Below, piece by piece: positions 43,119 to 51,810 of a stretch of DNA of 64,000 bases. A model generated the notes under the pieces. That model was given only the letters and a program-made list of their open reading frames with translations. It was not told the DNA's origin and ran no database searches. This DNA comes from Nibribacter ruber. Its GTDB lineage: Bacteria > Bacteroidota > Bacteroidia > Cytophagales > Hymenobacteraceae. Made by a program: the position numbers and the translations under genes. Each line of letters starts with the position of its first letter. Position 1 is the first letter of the stretch. The stretch is taken from NCBI RefSeq assembly GCF_009913235.1, contig NZ_CP047897.1, positions 1,631,501 through 1,695,500 on the forward strand, written 5' to 3'.

Positions 43119-43171
43119 ACTTGTAATTTTTTCTTTGTGGTTGGGTCCTTTTGAAAGACCGTGGCAAATAT

Positions 43172-43203
43172 GAAAAAAAAACCGGCAGGTTCCGCACCGG
43201 TTC
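43172..43203 (-). terminator. Terminator after recN
   Basis: On the minus strand AACCGG, an 11-nt loop, CCGGTT and a run of T. Short stem but long T-tract. Confidence 0.65.
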
Positions 43204-43232
43204 CCTTTTTTCTGGCTTATCTGCGGCTAAGA

Positions 43233-44897
43233 TTAACTAGTGGCGCTGATGGCCAACAGTTCTTTTGCACTTTGGAAAGCATTTTCTGACGGATTGGCCC
43301 CCGAAATCATCTGGGCAATCTCCTTCACGCGCTCCTCGTGGCTCAACTGCCTGATGCGGCTGATGGTACGGTCGGCGCGGTCTTCTTTGTAGACAAAGTA
43401 ATGCGTGTCTCCCTGCGCGGCCATCTGTGGCAAGTGCGAGATACAGATCAACTGGTGCTTATGCGACATCTGCTGCATCATGCGTCCCACTTTCACAGCA
43501 ATCTCCCCAGAGATACCCGTGTCAATCTCATCAAAGATAATGGTAGGCAAGGCGGTTTTATCAGCCAGCAGGTACTTCACGCAGAGCATTAGGCGAGAGA
43601 ACTCACCCCCAGAGGCGGCTTTGCTCAAGGTTTGCGGGGCGGCGCCTTTGTTCGCGCTGAACAAGATATTCACTACGTCAATCCCGGTCGGGCTTGGCGC
43701 CGAAGTCTTATGCTCCACTACTACCCTAGCATTCGGCATGCCTAGTTCAAACAACAGCGTGTGCAGTTCGTTCTGGAAAGTTTCAAACACGCTGGTTCTG
43801 CTTTGTGATAAGGCTTGGGCGCGCGCTTCTACTTCGGCTAAGGCTTCTTCTAAAGCTTTTCTGGTTTTGGAGATGGCGGCATCCAGGTTATGGACGCTTC
43901 CTACTTTGGTTTCCAGCTCAGCCTGAATGGCCAGGAGTTCTTCAATGGTTTTGACCTGGTGCTTACGCTGCAGGGTGTAAATTAAATCCAGACGCTCCTG
44001 CAATTGCTCGGCGCGCTGTGGATCTGCCTCGGTTTTGCGCTCGGCATCCTCTAACTCCCCAGAGATATCTACCAATTCAATCAAGCAACTGTCCAAACGC
44101 TCTTTCAAGGTCTGGAAGTTTTCGCCGTACTCGGTTACTTGCCCTAACAGATGGCTGGCATCTTTTAAGGCAATAGAGGCGTTGAATTCAGACTCAGAGA
44201 GGTATTGCAGGGCCTGGGTCAGCTTGAGTTTAATCTCCTCGGCATGCTCCAGTTGCTTGAGTTCTACCTCATGGCTTTCCTGCTCATCGGCTACCAGGTT
44301 CGCTTCTGCCAGTTCATTGAGCAGGTAGGTGTTGTAGTCCAGTTCTTTCTCTGACTGCGCCAGTTGGGCTTCCAGGTCTTTGAACTCGCGCTCTAGTTTG
44401 CGGTAGTTTCTATAGGCAGAACCATACTCCAGACGCAGGTCTTCGTTCTGGGCGTACAAGTCCAGGATGTTCAACTGGTAGGCTGGATCTCCTAGCAGGA
44501 GCGTGTCATGCTGGGAATGGATATCCATGAGTTGCTCCCCAATCTTACGAATGGTTTCCAGAGTCACGGGCGTGTCATTCACAAACGCGCGGGACTTGCC
44601 AGACGGGCTAATCTCACGGCGCAGGATGCTTACCGGTTCAAAATCCAGGTCTTCTTCTTCAAAAAACGGTTCCAGCTTGTATTCAGAGATGTTGAAGGAG
44701 CCTTCAATCACACACTTTTCATCCTGGTTGAACAGCAGCTTGGAGTCTGCCCTATTTCCCAGCAACAAGCCAATGGCTCCTAACATGATGGATTTACCGG
44801 CCCCGGTCTCCCCTGTGATGATGTTTAGCAGCGGCGAGGGTTGCAGTTCCAGCTTTTCAATAAGGGCGTAATTCTTTATCTTAAGATCTACCAGCAT
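43233..44897 (-). CDS. recN: DNA repair protein RecN
   Basis: 554 residues. SMC-like ATPase that acts early in double-strand break repair. N-terminal Walker A IITGETGAGKSIMLGA with ALIEKLELQPSPL before it, a long coiled coil (about 160-370, with many Glu, Leu and Gln), then the ABC signature SGGEFSRLMLCVKYLLA and Walker B IIFDEIDTGISGEIA. The length is standard. It ends the bamD-omega-coaC-coaB-DUF4835 gene block typical of Bacteroidota. Confidence 0.95.
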   Translation of the reverse strand: MLVDLKIKNYALIEKLELQPSPLLNIITGETGAGKSIMLGAIGLLLGNRADSKLLFNQDEKCVIEGSFNISEYKLEPFFEEEDLDFEPVSILRREISPSGKSRAFVNDTPVTLETIRKIGEQLMDIHSQHDTLLLGDPAYQLNILDLYAQNEDLRLEYGSAYRNYRKLEREFKDLEAQLAQSEKELDYNTYLLNELAEANLVADEQESHEVELKQLEHAEEIKLKLTQALQYLSESEFNASIALKDASHLLGQVTEYGENFQTLKERLDSCLIELVDISGELEDAERKTEADPQRAEQLQERLDLIYTLQRKHQVKTIEELLAIQAELETKVGSVHNLDAAISKTRKALEEALAEVEARAQALSQSRTSVFETFQNELHTLLFELGMPNARVVVEHKTSAPSPTGIDVVNILFSANKGAAPQTLSKAASGGEFSRLMLCVKYLLADKTALPTIIFDEIDTGISGEIAVKVGRMMQQMSHKHQLICISHLPQMAAQGDTHYFVYKEDRADRTISRIRQLSHEERVKEIAQMISGANPSENAFQSAKELLAISATS

Positions 44898-44996
44898 AAG
44901 GAAGATGTACCGTGGTCAAGAGTAAATGATGAATGGAGTTGTGCGCTTTCCAGACTGCTAATTTAGCTAGCATTTTGCTAAACTAAAAGGGAATTT

Positions 44997-45224
44997 CTAG
45001 TAATCAGACGCTAGGTCCAGCACTATTTCCTCTACGTCTAACAAAGGCAAAGGGTGAACGTGTCGGCGCCCATCTTTCACAAAAAGCACCCCGTCCTGCA
45101 CAGCCTGCAAAGTGCCTGTTACCATGTATCCCTGCCGGTGCACCAGTTGAATGGTATGCCCCAGGAGCTGATGTACTTCTTGTTCAATCTGAGGTTGGAA
45201 GAACCTGCGCTGCCGTTTGCCCAT
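44997..45224 (-). CDS. Small protein of unknown function, Sm-like appearance
   Basis: 75 residues. Not recognised as a named family. The core LLGHTIQLVHRQGYMVTGTL followed by QAVQDGVLFVKDGRRHVHPL and the ending LLDVEEIVLD resembles the five-strand pattern of Sm/Hfq-like folds (G-x-x-V-x-L then G-x-L then final strand), but the conserved Sm RNA-binding residues are not certain. The N-terminus is basic (MGKRQRRF). It sits between the DUF4835 gene (44-nt gap filled by a palindrome) and recN. A small RNA-binding protein is a guess. Confidence 0.6.
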   Translation of the reverse strand: MGKRQRRFFQPQIEQEVHQLLGHTIQLVHRQGYMVTGTLQAVQDGVLFVKDGRRHVHPLPLLDVEEIVLDLASDY

Positions 45225-45227
45225 GTC

Positions 45228-45265
45228 CGTTTTTGGGGTGTTTTCTCAAAAATAGCCCAAAAACG
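45228..45265. repeat. 38-bp palindromic repeat, copy 22 (inside the recN gene block)
   Basis: CGTTTTTGGGGTG, centre TTTTCTCAAAAA, right arm TAGCCCAAAAACG. It fills the 44-nt gap between the DUF4835 gene and the Sm-like gene. Confidence 0.87.
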
Positions 45266-45268
45266 GAA

Positions 45269-46177
45269 TTATCGCTTCAACAGCCCTTCATATTTAGGCC
45301 GATTGGTGGGGTCAATCTGGGTGAGCAGCTCGTAGGCCTGCTGTTTTTGGGCTGGCGTGGCTGTATTGAAGGCATTTGCCATTTCCGTGGATTTTGCCTC
45401 AAAGAATGACCGGATGGCTGCCGCCCCGGGCCGTAACTGCACCACGCGCTGAATGCCCCGCAAGGCTTCCAGAATGTTTTGTCTGGCTTTCTCCGGATCC
45501 TGGGCCATCAAGTCCAGGCCCTGACGGTGGTAAATGTATAAGGCAGACCGGAAGGGTTCAAACTGCGGGTCCTGCAAATTGTTCAGGAGCCAATACCGGT
45601 TGCGGGTGTCATCTGATGAACTCCAGCCGCCCACGCCTGCCCCCGCCGAGTTGACCTGGTTCAGGATGCTGTTGGCCTCTGTCAAAGCGCCGGCCCCGCC
45701 CAAACGCCCAAACGTGTCATTGTCCATCCCTATGATGGTGTAGGCATAAAAGGACAGCAACGCCGTTAAAGGAGAGGTATAAGTATTGGGGGAATATTGC
45801 AGGGGTTGGGCCTGGTTGTATTCAAAGATGAACTTGGTGTCTACAAAGGAGAGTACGGTGGTTTCATAGCCGGTGCCGTAGGTGGGCCTGCTGGAGATAA
45901 TCTGGGCATTGGCTTCAAACGCCCCAATACGCGGCATGGCGCGCAGGGTAATGAACAGCTTGCAACGTATGCGCTCCTCATTCTGGTAGGTGTCATTGGT
46001 CCAGCGGGTATTATTCATGACCTCAGAAATGGCATTCTGCATTTCCTGGAACACCTGCCGGTCGGTGGCTTGTATCTGGTCACTGTTCACCACCACCTCG
46101 CATCGCAGTTCCTGCGCCCTACCAGCTAAGGGGAACAACAGACAAAGAACTCCTATCCAAAATGTAGTTATACGCAT
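45269..46177 (-). CDS. DUF4835 family protein (PorD-like)
   Basis: 302 residues. Signal peptide (ITTFWIGVLCLLFPLAGRAQ), then ELRCEVVVNSDQIQATDRQV. DUF4835 is the family of PorD, a type IX secretion-linked periplasmic protein in Porphyromonas. Conserved words are FVDTKFIFEYNQAQPLQYSP and LTALLSFYAYTIIGMDNDTF. Its start overlaps the coaB stop by 10 nt, so it belongs to the same transcription unit. With the PorP-like gene at 29.4 kb and the sorting-domain protein at 32.3 kb it points to a functional type IX system elsewhere in the genome. Confidence 0.92.
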   Translation of the reverse strand: MRITTFWIGVLCLLFPLAGRAQELRCEVVVNSDQIQATDRQVFQEMQNAISEVMNNTRWTNDTYQNEERIRCKLFITLRAMPRIGAFEANAQIISSRPTYGTGYETTVLSFVDTKFIFEYNQAQPLQYSPNTYTSPLTALLSFYAYTIIGMDNDTFGRLGGAGALTEANSILNQVNSAGAGVGGWSSSDDTRNRYWLLNNLQDPQFEPFRSALYIYHRQGLDLMAQDPEKARQNILEALRGIQRVVQLRPGAAAIRSFFEAKSTEMANAFNTATPAQKQQAYELLTQIDPTNRPKYEGLLKR

Positions 46178-46827
46178 GCCATTTCCGCTTTTATTGATGC
46201 AATGATGTCTTGGGCTACCTGCTCCTTGCTTTTAAGCTCATAGGTTTCTACGGCCTCTGGCTTGACAATGGTGATCTTGTTGGTGTCATGCTTAAAGCCG
46301 GCGCCCGGGTCGTTCAAGGAATTGAGTACCACCATGTTCAGGTTCTTCTTAAGCAGCTTGGCACGGGCGTTCTCCATCTCGTTGTTGGTTTCTAAGGCAA
46401 AACCCACGGTGAACTGGTCCGGGCGTTTCTGCTTGCCCAGGGTAGCCGCTATATCAACGTTCTTTACCAGCTCAATGGTAAACGTATCCTCATTTTTTTT
46501 GATTTTGGTACCCGCCACTTCCTTAGGACGATAATCTGCCACCGCCGCCGAGAACACCCAGATATCTGTCTCCTGCGCGTGCTGCTGGCAGGCTGCAAAC
46601 ATCTGGTCTGCAGTCATGACGTTGGTTACCTGTACTAAAGGATGGTTTAACGTCAAAGAAGTAGGGCCGGAAATCAACTGCACTTCGGCACCTTCCTCGG
46701 CAAAGCATTGGGCCAGGGCAAATCCCATCTTACCCGTAGAATGGTTGCCAATGAAGCGCACCGGGTCAATGGGCTCATACGTAGGACCCGCGGTAATCAT
46801 TACTTTCTTGCCGCTAAACAAATGCAC
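46168..46827 (-). CDS. coaB: Phosphopantothenate--cysteine ligase domain (CoaB half of CoaBC)
   Basis: 219 residues, matching the C-terminal ligase half of CoaBC: SGKKVMITAGPTYEPIDPVR, then FIGNHSTGKMGFALAQCF, and AAVADYRPKEVAGTKIKK. It joins 4'-phosphopantothenate and cysteine in coenzyme A synthesis. It starts at GTG, 14 nt inside the end of coaC in another frame. In most bacteria the two halves are one protein. A one-base change would merge the frames at HFTPRA/LFSGKKV. Either a genuine split gene with coupled translation or a frameshift. Confidence 0.9.
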   Translation of the reverse strand: MHLFSGKKVMITAGPTYEPIDPVRFIGNHSTGKMGFALAQCFAEEGAEVQLISGPTSLTLNHPLVQVTNVMTADQMFAACQQHAQETDIWVFSAAVADYRPKEVAGTKIKKNEDTFTIELVKNVDIAATLGKQKRPDQFTVGFALETNNEMENARAKLLKKNLNMVVLNSLNDPGAGFKHDTNKITIVKPEAVETYELKSKEQVAQDIIASIKAEMACV

Positions 46828-47374
46828 GAGGCGTAAAGTGTTGGGTTAAAACATCCAGGATTTCTTCTGGCTCAGCCAATCTCCCCTGCCCTACCAAACC
46901 GCTGGCCAACTCGCCGTAGCCAGCCTCAATTAGGTGGTTGCCGTAAGAGCGTAACAGCCTGAAGTTCTCCTGCGTGGCCGGATGCTGGTACATGTCCAGG
47001 TCCATGGCCGGGGCCACAAACACCGGGCAGCGTGCAGACAGGTAGGTGGCTGTTAACAGGTTGTCACACAGTCCTCTTGCAAACTTGGACACTGAGTTGG
47101 CACTGGCGGGCGCCACCACAAAGGCATCGGCCCAGAGGCCCAGTTCCACGTGGTTGTGCCACAGCCCAGAATTGTCTGCCCGAACAAACTCAGACAGCAC
47201 TGGTCGTTTAGAGAGCGTGGCTAGCGTGACAGGGGTTATAAAAGCAGAAGCAGAAGTAGTCAGGATGACCTGTACTTCTGCTTCTGCTTTTACAAGAAGG
47301 CGTATAAGGGAAGCCGCTTTGTATGCCGCTATGCTCCCGCATACTCCCAGTAGAATTTTCTTATGCCGAAGCAT
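46814..47374 (-). CDS. coaC: Phosphopantothenoylcysteine decarboxylase domain (CoaC half of CoaBC)
   Basis: 186 residues. FMN-dependent decarboxylase making 4'-phosphopantetheine. Seen are ILLGVCGSIAAYKAASLIR, the active-site His context SGLWHNHVELGLWAD, APASANSVSKFARGLCDNLL and the Met-bearing PAMDLDMYQHPATQEN. It ends EILDVLTQHFTPRAFV, exactly where the ligase domain begins in fused CoaBC. It starts 13 nt after the omega-like gene. See the coaB entry for the frame change at the junction. Confidence 0.92.
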   Translation of the reverse strand: MLRHKKILLGVCGSIAAYKAASLIRLLVKAEAEVQVILTTSASAFITPVTLATLSKRPVLSEFVRADNSGLWHNHVELGLWADAFVVAPASANSVSKFARGLCDNLLTATYLSARCPVFVAPAMDLDMYQHPATQENFRLLRSYGNHLIEAGYGELASGLVGQGRLAEPEEILDVLTQHFTPRAFV

Positions 47375-47387
47375 CTAGAGCCGCCTC

Positions 47388-47717
47388 TTAAAGCGCTGAA
47401 GACGTTTCTGCCTCCTCCTCCGCTACGCGGAAGTATACTTTGCCTTCAATGAATTCTTCAATGGCCATGTTGGTTGGCTTAGGCATGCGCTCGTAGTACT
47501 TGGAGATCTCAATCTGCTCACGGTTCTCAAACACCTCTTCCAGGTTGTCTACAGTAGTGGCAAACTCGGCTAATTTAGAGTTCAACTCCTCTTTTACCTT
47601 TACCGCAATCTGGTTGGCGCGCTTAGAGATGATAGAGATAGACTGATACACGTTGCCGGTTTCATTGGCCAGATCAGAAATATTACGCGTTACAATGGAT
47701 GCTGGAACTTGTGCCAT
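47388..47717 (-). CDS. RNA polymerase omega-like subunit
   Basis: 109 residues. The Bacteroidota-type omega/Rpb6-like protein: SIVTRNISDLANETGNVYQS and ISIISKRANQIAVKVKEELN carry the conserved N-terminal helices of omega, which helps assemble beta-prime. The usual tail (EEFIEGKVYFRVA) is present. It is 27 nt after bamD and 13 nt before coaC, in the classic gene order. The start MAQVPASIVTRN is well placed. Confidence 0.9.
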   Translation of the reverse strand: MAQVPASIVTRNISDLANETGNVYQSISIISKRANQIAVKVKEELNSKLAEFATTVDNLEEVFENREQIEISKYYERMPKPTNMAIEEFIEGKVYFRVAEEEAETSSAL

Positions 47718-47744
47718 ATATCTAAAAATATAAGTGGTTACTGA

Positions 47745-48605
47745 TTATTGATTTGAGGTGGTAGCCGCGGCGGTGGCAGCTTCTGCGGCATTGAGTCTTT
47801 CCAACTCTTTGCGCGCATCGTCATAAAATCCTTCTGCCGTACGTAAAAACTTACTGTTAGGGTAAGTGTCTACAAAGTTTTGATAGAACGCCACTACCTC
47901 CTGGTAACGTTCCTTTTGTTTGCTTTCAATGCTTTCTTTGGCGTAGCTGTGCTGCGCATCTATTCTTAGGGCGGCGGCCTCCTCACTGTACTTAGAAGAA
48001 GGATAGTCTCTTCTGAAGTTAGCCAACGCAATCACCGCTGCCTTATAATACTCTGGGTTGTACTTGGTGAGTTTGTAATACAGCTTGGCATTGTCATAGG
48101 CTTTCAACTCAACCTTGGTAGACAAGTCTGCATACAGCTTGTTGGCCTCTTCTTTGAACTGGCTGTTGGGGTAGCGGCGCAAAAAGTCCTGAATGGCCAC
48201 CAAGGCCTTGCTCGTATTGGACTGGTCCAGGTCTTCGTTAGGCGACTCATTGGCCAGAGAACGCACGTTCATGAACGCCGCCTCTTCTACATACTGGCTT
48301 CTGGGAAAAGTATTGGAGAACTGAATGAAATGGAAAGAGCTCTCCAGGTACAGGTGCTGGTAGTATTTGGTGTAGGCAAACAGAAAGTTGGCTTTCTCAT
48401 ACTCGCTGCGGCCTTTTAAAAGCGGCAGCAACTCACCCAGCAGGACGCCCGCCTTCTCATATTCACCCTCTTCATAATATTTGAGAGCGCCCGCGTAACG
48501 CTTGTCCACGTCATCGCTCTTCAACAATTTCTGAAAATTACTACAAGAGCTCAACAGCACCGCTGCCAGCAAAATGGTCAAAAAAGGGAAAAGGCGTTTG
48601 GTCAT
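47745..48605 (-). CDS. bamD: Outer membrane assembly lipoprotein BamD
   Basis: 286 residues. Lipoprotein signal with lipobox AVLLSSC, then TPR-like helical repeats typical of BamD (YAGALKYYEEGEYEKAGVLL; FRRDYPSSKYSEEAAALRID). BamD works with BamA to insert outer-membrane barrels. The tail (AAEAATAAATTSNQ) is Ala/Thr-rich and probably flexible. First gene of the block running to recN, 73 nt after the OstA-like gene on the same strand. Confidence 0.92.
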   Translation of the reverse strand: MTKRLFPFLTILLAAVLLSSCSNFQKLLKSDDVDKRYAGALKYYEEGEYEKAGVLLGELLPLLKGRSEYEKANFLFAYTKYYQHLYLESSFHFIQFSNTFPRSQYVEEAAFMNVRSLANESPNEDLDQSNTSKALVAIQDFLRRYPNSQFKEEANKLYADLSTKVELKAYDNAKLYYKLTKYNPEYYKAAVIALANFRRDYPSSKYSEEAAALRIDAQHSYAKESIESKQKERYQEVVAFYQNFVDTYPNSKFLRTAEGFYDDARKELERLNAAEAATAAATTSNQ

Positions 48606-48678
48606 AAGCGCGCAAAAATAACTAAAATCTTTTATATCTAATAGAACGTCTTTCCGGGGGCTTTCAGTATTTGGGCAA

Positions 48679-50283
48679 TTAGCCTATTATGCGGCCGGCT
48701 GGTGCCTTTTTCTTTTTGGGCGCCGGGGCCTTCTTTTTAGGTTTGGCAACCGGTCTTGGCTTGGCCGGTGCGCGTTTGGCCAGTACCTTGGCCCGGGTTG
48801 GCTTTTCTTTCTCCAGCCAGACAAAACCCGTCAGGCGCTTGTCAGGCTCCGCTAATTCATGCGGCGGAATGAGCTTGGCCTCTGGGTCTGTGATGAAGGT
48901 GATGGATTCCACCTGTCCATTCTGGAAGAGCAGGCGCATGTCACTGCACACGGCCCGGTTCATGCCCATCATCAAGGTATCTCCCTGCAAGGCAAAGTAA
49001 ATACTTTCGCCGTTGCCGTTCACGTCAATGCGGCGCAGCTTGCCGTCCAGAAAGTGACCCAGCATCTTACGCCCTTTCACTTGATTGAAATTGTCCAGCG
49101 TGTCTTGTGAGATGGCAAACGCATTCCCGAAGAGCCTCATCTGGTGCAGCGTATTATTGGCCAGCTGCAATTCTACGCTGTCTGCCGTCAACTGACTCTT
49201 GTTCGCCCAAATCTTAGGATTCCGGCTCATGTAAATGGTAGAATCGTTGAGGTTGTAGGTGAGAGAATCACACAGGCCCTGCAAGTCTGATTTATAGATG
49301 CGCACGCCATAGTAGGCGTACAGAATGCCTTTCTTGGTCTTGTCCGTCACGCTCTCCACAGAGTACAGCGTGTCCGCAGACAGGTACATGGTGTCCTGCT
49401 TCATGATGTTGCGCATCACGGGACTGCCGTACACCTTTGATTTACCTTGGGCCCGCCAGTATTTGGCCACTTCGCCGGTAATGACGGTATTGTTCTTGAA
49501 CGAGGTCATGGACACTTTCTGGGTGGCCGTGAAGTACTCGCGCTGTTTGTCGTAAGTCAATATTTCGCCTTTGATTAGATACTCAGGCGTCTTGATGCTG
49601 GCCCCACCCCTAAAGTTTGACTCCCGGGTCACAGTATTATAGGTACCGCGGGTGGCGTACAAAGTCCCGTCCGGAGATTTGACCGTGGTTGGCCCGAAGA
49701 ACTCCACAATCTTAGACATGGTGTTGTAGCTCATGGTATCACTCTGCACCTCAGAGCCCTTGGTCACCAATACAATGTTGCGTTTAAAAGAAAGCGTCTT
49801 AGATTCGGTTTGGTAAGCACCAATGGCACTTTTGATGGTGTAATCTGCCCCTACAATGTTGCCGGTCTCTGTATAATAAGCACGCTTGGCGTCCAGGTTA
49901 TAGTCCAGCGATGGCGTGGTGAGGGTCATTTCCTGGTCCTGTAAGACCACGCCGCCGCGCATGTTGGCAATACGCTTGGTACCGTCATAGCTGGCGGTGG
50001 CGCTGGTAGCCGTCATGTTCTCCTGCACAATGCGCACGTTGCTGAACACCTCCAGGCGGTTGGCGTCGTCCTCGTACTGGTAAGCAGAGTCAGCGGTGAG
50101 GGTGGTAGTGCCCTGTTTCATGATGACGTTGCCCAGCAGGCGGCGCACGTCCTGCCCGTTATACTTGCCCTTCTGGAGCGTATTAGCCGACACTTGCACG
50201 GGCTGTCCGCCCTGCGCGAAGGCACCCACCACAGTTATCAGGGAAATTAGCGAAGCAAAAACTACCTTTGTGAACGTCATCAA
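48679..50283 (-). CDS. OstA-like (LptA/LptD-related) protein
   Basis: 534 residues. Signal peptide VFASLISLITVVGAFAQGG. The rest consists of repeated beta strands with the OstA-type pattern (LTADSAYQYEDDANRLEVFS; LLGNVIMKQGTTTLTADSAY), as in proteins that bridge LPS across the periplasm. The C-terminus is a Lys/Pro/Ala-rich basic tail (KPKKKAPAPKKKKAP), unusual for LptA. The gene precedes bamD and is divergent from tilS, an arrangement I recall for Bacteroidota. A role in LPS export is likely but not shown. Confidence 0.85.
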   Translation of the reverse strand: MMTFTKVVFASLISLITVVGAFAQGGQPVQVSANTLQKGKYNGQDVRRLLGNVIMKQGTTTLTADSAYQYEDDANRLEVFSNVRIVQENMTATSATASYDGTKRIANMRGGVVLQDQEMTLTTPSLDYNLDAKRAYYTETGNIVGADYTIKSAIGAYQTESKTLSFKRNIVLVTKGSEVQSDTMSYNTMSKIVEFFGPTTVKSPDGTLYATRGTYNTVTRESNFRGGASIKTPEYLIKGEILTYDKQREYFTATQKVSMTSFKNNTVITGEVAKYWRAQGKSKVYGSPVMRNIMKQDTMYLSADTLYSVESVTDKTKKGILYAYYGVRIYKSDLQGLCDSLTYNLNDSTIYMSRNPKIWANKSQLTADSVELQLANNTLHQMRLFGNAFAISQDTLDNFNQVKGRKMLGHFLDGKLRRIDVNGNGESIYFALQGDTLMMGMNRAVCSDMRLLFQNGQVESITFITDPEAKLIPPHELAEPDKRLTGFVWLEKEKPTRAKVLAKRAPAKPRPVAKPKKKAPAPKKKKAPAGRIIG

Positions 50284-50454
50284 TGAATTCTAATTCAAGC
50301 AAAATTACTAAGAACGGGCGTATAAATCGTTTTTGTGATAGAAAAAGGTACAGAACCCTTACCAGCTTAGCTTTTTGAAAGCTTAAACCGGAGAATCTCG
50401 CCTGCTTCTACCACTTTTTACGCGCTAGCCCTCACCACCTATTCTCTATTACGA

Positions 50455-51786
50455 ATGCTTCCAAAAGTTATACAATACATCCAGGACCACCAGCTGGCCA
50501 CCGAAGACACCAAGATACTAGTAGCTGTAAGTGGCGGGCTGGACTCTGTGGTGCTGGCAGATTTACTGCACCGCGCCAAATACAAAATCGCTATTCTGCA
50601 CTGCAACTTCGGGCTACGGGGTGAGGAGTCTGACGCCGATGAGCTCTTTGTGCGCAAACTGGCCAAATCCTATGAGGCGCCTTTCTACAGTGAGCAGTTC
50701 CAGACCGAGGCCTTCGCCGAACAGGAAGGCATTTCCATCCAGATGGCCGCCCGCACCCTGCGCTACACCTGGTTTGAGCAGATGCGCCAACAACTGGGCT
50801 ATGACGTCATCGCCACCGCCCATCATCAGTCAGATGCCTTGGAGACTGTGTTGATGAACCTAGTGCGCGGTACTGGCTTAGCCGGCTTGCACGGCATCCT
50901 GCCTAAAAACGGCCACATCATCCGGCCCTTACTAGGTTTCCCCAAAGATGATTTGTACGACTGGCTGGTGGCCAAGCGCCTGGCTTGGCGCGAAGACTCC
51001 AGCAATGAAAGCCTCAAATACTCCCGCAACCTGCTGCGCCATGAGGTGATTCCGGTGCTCAAGCAACTGAATCCCAACCTAGACGAGACTTTTACACAAA
51101 CCCTAGAACGCCTGCAAGGCGCCGAGAAAGTGTTTTTGGCCTCTTTTCTGGAAATCAAGCAAAAAACGCAACGAGAGGAGAACGGCGCCACCTACCTGCG
51201 TATTGCCCCCTTTCAGGAAAGCCCCGCCCCGGCTGTGCTCCTGCATGAATTCCTGAAGCCCTTCCACTTCTCTTATGCCCAGACGCAGGAGATTGTCACT
51301 ACCTTTGACGCGCAGGCTGGCAAGACCTTCACTTCACCCTCGCACACACTGGTAAAAGACCGCGAGGACCTGGTCATCACCGCCAAAAACCTGTCTAGTT
51401 ACGGAAGCATCACCATCCCGGAGGAGACCACTAAAATCAGCTTCGGGCCGTACACCGCCCATTTCACCCGCAAGCCTAAACCCGAGGATTACCGCATCCC
51501 CAAAGGCAAAGACCACACGGCCCTGGACGCGTCCTTGGTCAAATTCCCACTTAAACTGCGCGTCTGGAAACAAGGCGACTGGTTTATCCCGCTGGGCATG
51601 AACGGCAAGAAGAAAGTAAGCGACCTGCTCATTGACAAGAAAGTACCCGCCAACCTGAAGCAAGACGTGTGGGTGCTGGTCTCAGATGCCTCGCTCACTT
51701 GGGTCATCGGTCAACAGTTGGATAATCGCTTTAAGGTCACCGCAGATACAGAAGAGGTGCTTGAGGTTAAGATTACCCGGAGTTGA
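50455..51786 (+). CDS. tilS: tRNA(Ile)-lysidine synthase
   Basis: 443 residues. Puts lysine on C34 of tRNA-Ile, changing its decoding to AUA. The PP-loop ATP site LVAVSGGLDSVVLADLLHRA is at residues 22-41, followed by LHCNFGLRGEESDADE and the conserved RPLLGFPKDDL. C-terminal TilS-specific domains are present (FIPLGMNGKKKVSDLLIDKK). Residues 226-238 (VFLASFLEIKQKT) are coded by a near-consensus 38-bp palindrome, with the frame kept open. Length is standard, so it is likely functional. Confidence 0.93.
   Translation: MLPKVIQYIQDHQLATEDTKILVAVSGGLDSVVLADLLHRAKYKIAILHCNFGLRGEESDADELFVRKLAKSYEAPFYSEQFQTEAFAEQEGISIQMAARTLRYTWFEQMRQQLGYDVIATAHHQSDALETVLMNLVRGTGLAGLHGILPKNGHIIRPLLGFPKDDLYDWLVAKRLAWREDSSNESLKYSRNLLRHEVIPVLKQLNPNLDETFTQTLERLQGAEKVFLASFLEIKQKTQREENGATYLRIAPFQESPAPAVLLHEFLKPFHFSYAQTQEIVTTFDAQAGKTFTSPSHTLVKDREDLVITAKNLSSYGSITIPEETTKISFGPYTAHFTRKPKPEDYRIPKGKDHTALDASLVKFPLKLRVWKQGDWFIPLGMNGKKKVSDLLIDKKVPANLKQDVWVLVSDASLTWVIGQQLDNRFKVTADTEEVLEVKITRS
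51131..51168. repeat. 38-bp palindromic repeat inside tilS, copy 23
   Basis: TGTTTTTGGCCTC, centre TTTTCTGGAAAT, right arm CAAGCAAAAAACG: about 34 of 38 positions match the family. It codes residues 226-238 of TilS. Confidence 0.8.
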
Positions 51787-51810
51787 TTGTGAGTCACAAT
51801 AAAAAGAGGA

